DNA from: Bacteroidales bacterium
Lineage (GTDB): Bacteria; Bacteroidota; Bacteroidia; Bacteroidales; UBA3824
NCBI GenBank assembly: GCA_024401025.1
Contig: JAKSLV010000007.1
Location: 1 to 50,861, forward strand
Direction of reading: 5' to 3'
DNA: 50,861 nucleotides
Below, in pieces: positions 17,066-24,278 of the stretch. Each line of letters begins with the position of its first letter. The stretch's first letter is position 1. Made by a program: the position numbers and the translations under genes. Below the pieces are notes generated by a model. That model saw only the letters and a program-made list of their open reading frames with translations. It ran no database searches and had not been told where the DNA came from.

Positions 17066-17341
17066 ATGAAACAGAAAGTGAATAATCAGTTTATCTCATA
17101 CAATGGAAAGCGCTATCCTGTGCGCTACATCAATGTGGATGGCGGCAGCCTCATGGTATCTGTGGAGAGCTTGAATTCGGCGCTCTTTGTGCCTGGCACC
17201 AGCGAATACAAAAACGCAGAAGCCCGCCGTGTGGACGATAGCGTGTTCTTCTTTCTCGACGACGAGAATCTTAACGCCGTATCCGACGACGATCTTCTGC
17301 GCATTGCACGAAGCGTTATGTTTGTAGGAGAGCTGGCCTAG
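17066..17341 (+). CDS. Small conserved-looking hypothetical protein (91 aa)
   Basis: The product is MKQKVNNQFISYNGKRYP... ending DDDLLRIARSVMFVGELA, with no signal peptide or membrane segment. It alternates beta-type segments (FISYNGKRYPVRYINV, SLMVSVESL) with an acidic C-terminal third (DDSVFFFLDDENLNAVSDDDLL). A single-gene unit with a good -7 box at 17006 and composition like its neighbours support it as real. I do not recognise a family. Its stop codon forms the loop of a hairpin, described separately. Confidence 0.7.
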   Translation: MKQKVNNQFISYNGKRYPVRYINVDGGSLMVSVESLNSALFVPGTSEYKNAEARRVDDSVFFFLDDENLNAVSDDDLLRIARSVMFVGELA

Positions 17342-17348
17342 GGCCAGC
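17332..17348 (+). terminator. Compact hairpin with the stop codon as its loop
   Basis: GCTGGCC (17332-17338) pairs perfectly with GGCCAGC (17342-17348), and the 3-nt loop TAG (17339-17341) is the stop codon of the 91-aa gene. The following CGTTTTATG is a weak T tract, so termination is possible but not certain. Confidence 0.5.
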
Positions 17349-17358
17349 CGTTTTATGC

Positions 17359-19023
17359 TTACTTGCTGCTCTGAACCACGTTTACCACGTAGTCGCCCAG
17401 ATGCTCGCACTCGTTGATGAAATCCATATAGAGCACGCCGAGGCTGTAGTCGTACTTGTCGGCGCTGATGTCCTTGATGTTGGTCTCCTTCAGCAGCTTG
17501 CGGAAGTCGTTGATGTCCTTCTCTATCTGCATTGTCTTGTCGAAATCCACTGGCGTGCCTTCGGCACGCTCCAGGTCGGCGTTCATCTTCTGCAGCGATT
17601 TGTCCACGATCTCCATCATGGCGTTTATGTGGCCCATCTGCTCGGGAGTGTAGTCCATCTTCTGCTCGCGCTTGTGGTTGAGTGTGCGGCCCAGGTTGTA
17701 GCACGAGTCGCCAATGCTCTCCAGCTCGCCTATGGTCTTCATCATCTTCTGCGACTGTATCTTGGCCTCGCGCGATAGTCCGTCGTCATCCACATCGTCC
17801 AGATAGTTGGCTATCTCCACCTCCATGTTGTCGGTGATTTTCTCGTATTTGGTAATTCTGTTGAACTCTTTCTCGAACTGGTCCTTGTCGGTGGTGGTAA
17901 GCAGGTTTTTCACCATTCCAAACATCTTGTAGCATCTCTGTCCAAAGTTTGCTATCTCTTTCTTGGCCTCCAGCAGAGAGAGCTCAGGAGTAGCAACAAG
18001 TCCCTTGCTGATATGCTTGAGTCTGAAATCCGACTCCTCGTCGTCCTTTTTCTGGGGAAGTACCCAGCAGACAAATTTCTCTATCTGGGGTACAAACCAT
18101 ATAAGCAAAAGTGTGTTTACGATATTGAAAGCTGTGTGGAATGCCGAGAGCTTGTTCATCTCGTTGGTGTTGTGGAGCACGTCGGTCATAAACCAGTTTA
18201 CGGCATTGCATGATGGATAGAATATCAGGAGGAACACCACTACGCCAAACACGTTGAAAAACATGTGAGCCAGGGCTGTGCGCTTGGCCTGTGTGTTGGT
18301 GGACAGCGATGCCAGGAAGGCGGTGATGGTGGTACCGATGTTCTGACCCATTGTGAGGGCCACTGCCTGCTCGAAACCGAATCCGGGGATGTTCATATTG
18401 AAAAGCATCAGGGTGATGGTCATGGTGGCGGCTGATGCTTGCACTATCATTGTAACAATGGCGCCCACCACTACGAATAGCAGGATAACCCAGAAGCTGT
18501 CGCATGATATGCCGCTAAGCATGTTGGCCACCAGCTCGTTCAGCTTCATGTCCTCGGCGCTCTCGTTCAGGAACTTCAGACTCAGGAACAGGATGGCGAA
18601 ACCAAATATGAACTGGCTGATATTCTTCCATTTGCTCTTGCTCGACATGTACATAGGCAACGCTATGGCCAGCAGAGGCAGGGCAAGGTTGGCTAGGTTC
18701 ATCTTGAAACCCACCAGAGATACTATCCATGATGTTATAGTGGTACCGATGTTGGCACCCATTATAACTCCGATACTCTGCGTAAGGGTCATGAGGCCGG
18801 TGTTTACGAAACTTACCACCATTACTGTGGTGGCCGAACTTGACTGTATGAGCGCTGTTATCAGGATTCCCGACAATACACCCATTACACGGTTTTTGGT
18901 CATGGCCGCAAGGATGGAGCGCATGCGCTCGCCGGCCACTTTCTCGAGTCCCTCGCTCATGGTCTTCATGCCGTACATGAACATAGCGAGAGATCCAATC
19001 ATGGATAGGATACTTATTAACAT
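17359..19023 (-). CDS. Na/Pi cotransporter family protein with PhoU-like C-terminus
   Basis: The product has 554 aa. The membrane half (about residues 1-320) contains the two inverted repeats of the NptA/PNaS family: ALIQSSSATTVMVVSFV with GANIGTTITSW, and IVQASAATMTITLMLF with GQNIGTTITAFLASL. The QSSSATT-type motifs line the sodium/phosphate path. The cytoplasmic C-terminal half (about 340-554) is a helical PhoU-like domain (ELESIGDSCYNLGRTLNHK, INECEHLGDYVVNVVQ). It should import inorganic phosphate with sodium at the inner membrane. It is convergent with the 91-aa gene, with 17 bp between the stops, and a minus-strand promoter box lies at 19061-19068. Confidence 0.92.
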   Translation of the reverse strand: MLISILSMIGSLAMFMYGMKTMSEGLEKVAGERMRSILAAMTKNRVMGVLSGILITALIQSSSATTVMVVSFVNTGLMTLTQSIGVIMGANIGTTITSWIVSLVGFKMNLANLALPLLAIALPMYMSSKSKWKNISQFIFGFAILFLSLKFLNESAEDMKLNELVANMLSGISCDSFWVILLFVVVGAIVTMIVQASAATMTITLMLFNMNIPGFGFEQAVALTMGQNIGTTITAFLASLSTNTQAKRTALAHMFFNVFGVVVFLLIFYPSCNAVNWFMTDVLHNTNEMNKLSAFHTAFNIVNTLLLIWFVPQIEKFVCWVLPQKKDDEESDFRLKHISKGLVATPELSLLEAKKEIANFGQRCYKMFGMVKNLLTTTDKDQFEKEFNRITKYEKITDNMEVEIANYLDDVDDDGLSREAKIQSQKMMKTIGELESIGDSCYNLGRTLNHKREQKMDYTPEQMGHINAMMEIVDKSLQKMNADLERAEGTPVDFDKTMQIEKDINDFRKLLKETNIKDISADKYDYSLGVLYMDFINECEHLGDYVVNVVQSSK

Positions 19024-19060
19024 AGATGATGTGTATGAAAAATTGATTTCAATTACGTTA

Positions 19061-19068
19061 CAAAATTA
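19061..19068 (-). promoter_or_regulatory. -7 element of the Na/Pi cotransporter gene
   Basis: The minus strand reads TAatTTTG, 38 bp before the ATG. The -33 region has only a partial match (CTTG near 19085-19088). Confidence 0.6.
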
Positions 19069-19153
19069 ATACAATTTCACAATATCAAGGTTTATTTTTC
19101 GTTAATTATTTCTCCTTTACGTATATTGGGTATGCAGTGTTGAAAATAAAGTG

Positions 19154-19161
19154 TAACTTTG
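19154..19161 (+). promoter_or_regulatory. -7 element of the DUF5686 gene
   Basis: TAacTTTG lies 46 bp before the chosen ATG at 19207. No well-spaced TTTG is present at -33. The box overlaps an upstream in-frame alternative start at 19159 and so excludes it. Confidence 0.65.
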
Positions 19162-19206
19162 CGGCGTAATAATATTCCAATGCATATATTAAATTATATT
19201 GTTGAG

Positions 19207-21660
19207 ATGAAAAAATTTTATTTGCTTTTAGTATTGCTGATGCTTGCAATACCTGTTTGGAGCCAGACCAAGGTGCGAGGCGTGGTAACCGATGCGGAAT
19301 CGGGAGAGCCGCTGCCATTTGTGAATATCGTGTTCAAGGGCACCACAGTGGGCACTATATCAGACATCGACGGCACATACTTCCTGCAGGGCAATGTGCA
19401 GACCGACACGCTGGAATTCTCATACGTGGGCTATCTGCCATACTTCCACAAGGTGGACCGCAACGCTTTCCAGGAGGTGAATGTAAAGATGGAGGCCGAC
19501 AGCTACATGCTAAACGAGATTGTGATACATCCGGGCGAGAATCCCGCATGGCGCATCATGCGCAATGTGGCCGACAACCGCAAAAACAACAATCCCGACA
19601 AGCTGGACTCCTATAAATACGAGGTCTACAACAAGATGGAGATCGACCTCAACAACGTGCGCAGGGATTTCGGACCCAACGCCGTGATGAAGAATTTCCA
19701 GTTTATTTTCGATTATGCTGATACTTCGGCCGAGACTGGAAAAGTGTTCCTCCCCATCATGATTACCGAATCGCTCTCCGACATCTACCACAAGAGCAGC
19801 CCTCAGAAAAAGAAAGAGGTGATAAAGGCTTCCAAGATATCAGGAACATCCAACGAGAGCCTCACTCAGTACACCGGACAGATGTATCTGGACGCCAACA
19901 TCTACAAAAACTACGTGCCGGCATTCGGCCACAACTTTGTATCCCCGGTATCAGACTACTGGAAAACCAACTACAAGTACTACCTGCTCGACAGCATGTA
20001 TCAGAACGGCCACTACGTCTACCACCTGTCATTTAAGCCGCGCCACAAGCAGACCTACACATTCAGCGGCGATATGTGGGTGAACGACACCACCTGGGCC
20101 GTCACTAAGATTCAGGCCAAGATGGCCACCGATGTAAACATCAACTACATCAACAACTACATCATCACCCAGGAATACGACAAGATAGATTCCGTATGGT
20201 TCCTCACCAGGGAGGAGATGTTCATGGACCTGAACTTCACCGACAGCACAATGGGTTTCTTTGGCCGCAAAACCATGACCCGCCGCAATGTGGAGATAAA
20301 TCCCAAGTTCCCTGATGCCACATTCAGCGCCGTGGCCACCGAGGAAACCATCACCGAGGATGGCGCCATGGACCGCGACCCCGAATATTGGGCCCAGCAG
20401 CGCCACGAGCAGCTCTCCGAGAAGGAGCGCAACATATACCAGATGGTGGACAGCATCAAGGAAGTGCCCATGTTCAAAAACGTTACCAGCACCGTGGAGA
20501 TGCTCGTTACCGGATACTGGGTTTTCAAGTGGTGGGAGATGGGCCCGATATACAAGTTTGTGTCCCACAACGAGATAGAAGGCTGGCGTTTCAGGTTTGG
20601 CGGCCGCACCAGCAACGAATTTTCCAAAAAGCTGATGCTTAGCTCATATCTGGCCTACGGACTCAAGGACAAGGAGTTCAAATATGGAGCCGGACTGCTC
20701 TACCTTACCAACAAGAATCCGCGTCGCGGCTTCTCGCTCGACTACAAGCACGACTACGAGCAGCTGGGCCAGAGCATCAACGCCTTCTCCGAAGACAACA
20801 TCATGTCTACGGTATTGTCGCGCAGCAAAAACGACCAGCTCTTGTTTGTGGACGAGGTAAAACTCAGCTACGATCACGAGCACTTCCCCGGATTCAGCAA
20901 TTCGCTGGGCTTGCGCTACCGCAAGCTTACGCCTACCGAGTTTATCCCGTTCCACAACAGGTTCACCGACCTCAACTACAAGCACCTTACAAGCTACGAG
21001 CTGTATCTGAACACCCATTTCTGCTTCAACGAGAAATTCGTGTCGGGCGAGTTCACACGCATCAGCATGGGCAGCGACTATCCAGCCTTCGACCTCTACG
21101 CCATCCTGGGCGCCTGGGACGACAACGGCACTCTCGCCAAATACAGCCGCATCACAGCCAGGGTGTCGGAGAGCTTCTCCATAAGCCCATTCGGACGATT
21201 CACCTACATGGCCGAGGCCGGCAAGGTTCTTGGCAAGGTGCCTTTCCCGATGCTGAAGCTCCACGAGGGCAACGAGACCTACGTATACGACCCCTACGCC
21301 TTCAATATGATGAACCTCTACGAGTTTGCATCTGATACCTACGTCTCAGCCACCGTGGAGCATCATTTCAACGGATTCTTCCTCAACAAGATACCCCTCA
21401 TGCGCAAGCTAAAATGGCGCGAGGTGGCATGGGGCAAGGGCCTCTGGGGCAACATCTCCAAGAAAAACAACGCCGACAACACCATCATGGAGTTCCCCGA
21501 ATCGCTCGGCGATGTCAACAAGCCATACTTCGAGGCTGGAGTGGGAGTGGAGAACATATTCCGTTTCTTCCGTGTGGACGGCATCTGGCGACTCACACAC
21601 CGCGACAATCCCGACGCATCCAAGTTCGCCATCATGTTCAAGATGCAGGTGATTTTATAA
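19207..21660 (+). CDS. CarboxypepD_reg-like + DUF5686 outer-membrane-type protein
   Basis: The product has 817 aa. A signal peptide (MKKFYLLLVLLMLAIPVWSQ) precedes a carboxypeptidase regulatory-like beta-sandwich (VRGVVTDAESGEPLPFVNIVFKGTTVGTISDIDGTYFL, about residues 22-105), the plug-associated domain typical of TonB-dependent receptors. The remainder fits DUF5686: NPAWRIMRNVADNRKNNNPDKLDSYKYEVYNKMEIDLNN near 120, then a long region of alternating amphipathic strands (SYDHEHFPGFSNSLGLRYRKLTP, ATVEHHFNGFFLNKIPLMRKLKWREVAWG) to the C-terminus, consistent with a membrane barrel. Its function is not established; a surface or outer-membrane role is inferred. The start at 19207 gives a clean signal peptide and follows the promoter. 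Confidence 0.88.
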   Translation: MKKFYLLLVLLMLAIPVWSQTKVRGVVTDAESGEPLPFVNIVFKGTTVGTISDIDGTYFLQGNVQTDTLEFSYVGYLPYFHKVDRNAFQEVNVKMEADSYMLNEIVIHPGENPAWRIMRNVADNRKNNNPDKLDSYKYEVYNKMEIDLNNVRRDFGPNAVMKNFQFIFDYADTSAETGKVFLPIMITESLSDIYHKSSPQKKKEVIKASKISGTSNESLTQYTGQMYLDANIYKNYVPAFGHNFVSPVSDYWKTNYKYYLLDSMYQNGHYVYHLSFKPRHKQTYTFSGDMWVNDTTWAVTKIQAKMATDVNINYINNYIITQEYDKIDSVWFLTREEMFMDLNFTDSTMGFFGRKTMTRRNVEINPKFPDATFSAVATEETITEDGAMDRDPEYWAQQRHEQLSEKERNIYQMVDSIKEVPMFKNVTSTVEMLVTGYWVFKWWEMGPIYKFVSHNEIEGWRFRFGGRTSNEFSKKLMLSSYLAYGLKDKEFKYGAGLLYLTNKNPRRGFSLDYKHDYEQLGQSINAFSEDNIMSTVLSRSKNDQLLFVDEVKLSYDHEHFPGFSNSLGLRYRKLTPTEFIPFHNRFTDLNYKHLTSYELYLNTHFCFNEKFVSGEFTRISMGSDYPAFDLYAILGAWDDNGTLAKYSRITARVSESFSISPFGRFTYMAEAGKVLGKVPFPMLKLHEGNETYVYDPYAFNMMNLYEFASDTYVSATVEHHFNGFFLNKIPLMRKLKWREVAWGKGLWGNISKKNNADNTIMEFPESLGDVNKPYFEAGVGVENIFRFFRVDGIWRLTHRDNPDASKFAIMFKMQVIL

Positions 21661-21681
21661 CAAAATATTTGTGCCCAAAAC

Positions 21682-21731
21682 GACGTTTATTGCATAAAAT
21701 AGCTATCTTTGCTACAAATGTAATAAACGTC
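21682..21731 (+). promoter_or_regulatory. Candidate operator: 14-bp inverted repeat bracketing the S8-cluster promoter
   Basis: GACGTTTATTGCAT (21682-21695) and ATGTAATAAACGTC (21718-21731) are inverted copies with a single mismatch, separated by 22 bp. The -7 box (21704-21711) sits in the gap, so one arm covers the -33 region and the other the start site. Only the second arm would be transcribed, so this is better read as a DNA-binding operator than an RNA hairpin. No adjacent repressor gene is obvious. Confidence 0.7.
21704..21711 (+). promoter_or_regulatory. -7 element of the S8/QWGF gene cluster
   Basis: TAtcTTTG lies 36 bp upstream of the protease gene ATG. No consensus TTTG is spaced correctly upstream, as may fit a regulated promoter. 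The box is centred in the inverted repeat 21682-21731. Confidence 0.75.
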
Positions 21732-21747
21732 ATTTTTTTTATACACT

Positions 21748-24198
21748 ATGAAGAAGAAAGTATTCGAGGCCAAGGCCAAAGACCTTGTGGCCATCTATCA
21801 TAACGGAGCGCCATTGTATCAGCGCTACAGCCAGCTGCGCAACGTGCTCATGCCCCTTGGCGAGCAGTACGCCGAGCTTCTCTGCGAGCCTCAGATCATA
21901 GGCGACCGCATCATCTGGCACAGCCAGTATGTGGACAGTCCTGTGCCCATCACCGCGCTGCCCGATGCCGAGAAAGCCTCGGCCCAGGCCAGGGCCAACA
22001 GCATACTCTCCGAGATAAGCCGCCATTGTCAGCAGCTTAGGGCCGACGGACGCTCCGAGTACGCCAACGTTCTGGAGCAGGCCGTTCAGGTGCCCGATTA
22101 CGGCAGCATACTCTATCAGGCTGGCCGCATAGTGCTGGCTCAGTGGGGTTTTGCCTACACCGGCGTGGGCGGCTCGCAGCAGAGCATCCCCATACTCCAG
22201 GAGAAGATCCCTGTACACAAGCCTCAGGTTTCTGATGCTGCCCATATCGGCGTGCCAGTGCCGCCCTCGCCATCAGCGCCCAAGCCGTCATCGGCCCAGG
22301 TTTCCAAGGTGTCTGAGGCTTCCCCAGCAGCATCAGCCCCATCCGCACCCGTGCCGCCGCCTCCGCCATATTACCACAACACCGATACAGTATCCGCCGA
22401 TAAACCCCGCAAGGGCATGCCCGGCTGGCTATGGTTTGTGCTTGGAGCTTTGCTGATGCTGATACTTTTGCTGATACTGCGCGGATGCAGCGGATGCAAC
22501 GATGATGTGCCTGCATCAGACAACAACGGAAACCATAACGGCGGCGCCACCCCCGACCGCCCTTACGACGGCCCCGGCGACCCATTCTTCGACACCATAC
22601 GTCAGGTGCCGCCCGTGGACACCACCAAGATAATACACGACCCCGATGTGCCAGGCGACCGCCCTATCCTGAGCAACGCCGTAAACATTGCCCTCGACAA
22701 GGGCGTGGATACCAAGCAGTTCATCATAAGCCTCTCGCATAAATACCCCGACCACGTGGAGGTGGTGTTTGCTGATACCACCGTAAAGCTGCTGCAGGTG
22801 CGCGTGCCGGATGGCGGCTGGAAAGACTGGATGGATTCGCTGAAGGCCCTGCCCGAGGTAAGGCTGGCCTTCCCCAACTCGCTATTCAGCGAGAGCTCTA
22901 TGCCCGATCCCGGATTCTCCAATCCCAAGCAGTCGTGGTATTTCGACGACATTGAGGCCTTCGAGGCTTGGAAATACACCAAGGGCGACAGCAGCGTGAT
23001 AGTGGCCATTGCCGACAACTGTTTCGACCTTAGCCATCCCGAGCTGGCCGGAAAGATTGTGATGCCATACAACGTAAACACCGGCAACGACGACATCCAC
23101 CTTGTGCGCGACCAGGGCAACATGCACGGCACCCACGTGGCCGGCACTGCCGTGGGCAACAGCAACGATGGCGGTGTGTGCGGCATAGCGCCCAACTGCC
23201 GTCTGATGCCGATCCAGATAGCCGACGACAACGGCCAGATGCAGTCGATAAGCATTGTGGCGGCTGCACTCTACGCCATCCACCACGGCGCCGCGGTGGT
23301 AAACTTCTCGCTGGGAGCCTATTTCGGCGAGATTTCCCCAGCCGAGCAAAACCAGCTGATAACTGGCTACGGCATCGACGAGGCCAAGTTCTGGAACGAG
23401 CTGTATGATTTTGCCAACGACGAAAACTGCGTGTTTGTGCTGGCCGCCGGCAACGAGAACATCCTGGCCGGATGCGACCCCTTTGCGCGCAGCGGCAAGG
23501 TGCTGGTGGTGTCGGCATATCAGGACAGCCAGCGCAGCCCCAAGGCCGGATTCAGCAACTTCGGCGAATATTCCAACATATCAGCCCCGGGTGTTGAGAT
23601 ATATTCCAGCGTTCCGGGCGGCAGATACGATTTCCTTCAGGGAACATCCATGGCCGCGCCCATAGTTACGGGAGCCGTGGCCCTCATCAAGAGCAAGTTC
23701 CCGGCCCTGAGCGCATCCGAGATAGTATCGGTGATAAAGCAGAGCGCCAAACCGCTGGATTCGCGTCCGGCCATAGGTCCGCTGCTTCAGATTGCCAAAG
23801 CCCTTAAGCTGGCCTCCGACGGCGTGCTGATGGAGATTCCCGAGGATGCCGAGGACGCATCCTTCGCCGCTGGCAACTGGAGGTCCACCACCGACCTCCA
23901 CAACGTAGATTCGGGCATGGAGGTTAAGGTGCTCTTCCACATCAACGCCGACGGCACTGGCACAATAGAATACCGCGAGGCCAACGGCAACGTGTTTACA
24001 GCCCCGCTCTCTGTGGAGATGGACAACGGCACTCTGGTGATTACGCAGCTTCAGGAGGCACTTGGCGACCACGAGGGCGGATACGACCCCTGCGTGATAC
24101 GCGCCACACGCGATGGCGACGGCCGCGCGCTATGCCACGCCGAGTATCAGGACGCATCTCATGGCGCAGATTTCAACATGGTGAAGATTGTGGAGTAG
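21748..24198 (+). CDS. Membrane-anchored S8 (subtilisin-type) protease with N-terminal QWGF domain
   Basis: The product has 816 aa and no signal peptide. Residues 1 to about 140 form a domain shared with the next three genes, ending QWGF at 132-135. A Pro/Ala/Ser-rich linker (about 150-220) leads to one membrane helix (about 226-245, WLWFVLGALLMLILLLIL) followed by RGCSGC, then an exported catalytic part. The S8 triad is complete: Asp423 in VAIADNCFD, His463 in HGTHVAGT and Ser634 in GTSMAAP, with oxyanion Asn569 in LAAGNEN. A region of about 110 residues before Asp423 (FIISLSHKYPDHVEVVF...) may be a propeptide-like inhibitor domain, and a beta-rich tail follows the protease. Topology suggests a cytoplasmic QWGF domain coupled to a periplasmic protease. 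It is the first gene of a five-gene array and sits behind a bracketed promoter. Confidence 0.9.
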   Translation: MKKKVFEAKAKDLVAIYHNGAPLYQRYSQLRNVLMPLGEQYAELLCEPQIIGDRIIWHSQYVDSPVPITALPDAEKASAQARANSILSEISRHCQQLRADGRSEYANVLEQAVQVPDYGSILYQAGRIVLAQWGFAYTGVGGSQQSIPILQEKIPVHKPQVSDAAHIGVPVPPSPSAPKPSSAQVSKVSEASPAASAPSAPVPPPPPYYHNTDTVSADKPRKGMPGWLWFVLGALLMLILLLILRGCSGCNDDVPASDNNGNHNGGATPDRPYDGPGDPFFDTIRQVPPVDTTKIIHDPDVPGDRPILSNAVNIALDKGVDTKQFIISLSHKYPDHVEVVFADTTVKLLQVRVPDGGWKDWMDSLKALPEVRLAFPNSLFSESSMPDPGFSNPKQSWYFDDIEAFEAWKYTKGDSSVIVAIADNCFDLSHPELAGKIVMPYNVNTGNDDIHLVRDQGNMHGTHVAGTAVGNSNDGGVCGIAPNCRLMPIQIADDNGQMQSISIVAAALYAIHHGAAVVNFSLGAYFGEISPAEQNQLITGYGIDEAKFWNELYDFANDENCVFVLAAGNENILAGCDPFARSGKVLVVSAYQDSQRSPKAGFSNFGEYSNISAPGVEIYSSVPGGRYDFLQGTSMAAPIVTGAVALIKSKFPALSASEIVSVIKQSAKPLDSRPAIGPLLQIAKALKLASDGVLMEIPEDAEDASFAAGNWRSTTDLHNVDSGMEVKVLFHINADGTGTIEYREANGNVFTAPLSVEMDNGTLVITQLQEALGDHEGGYDPCVIRATRDGDGRALCHAEYQDASHGADFNMVKIVE

Positions 24199-24278
24199 AA
24201 TTTTACGCATTTTTGCCTGTTGTTACAGAAAAAAACACTAAATTTACAGCAAATTTCTAAAACACTTAAATACATAAA

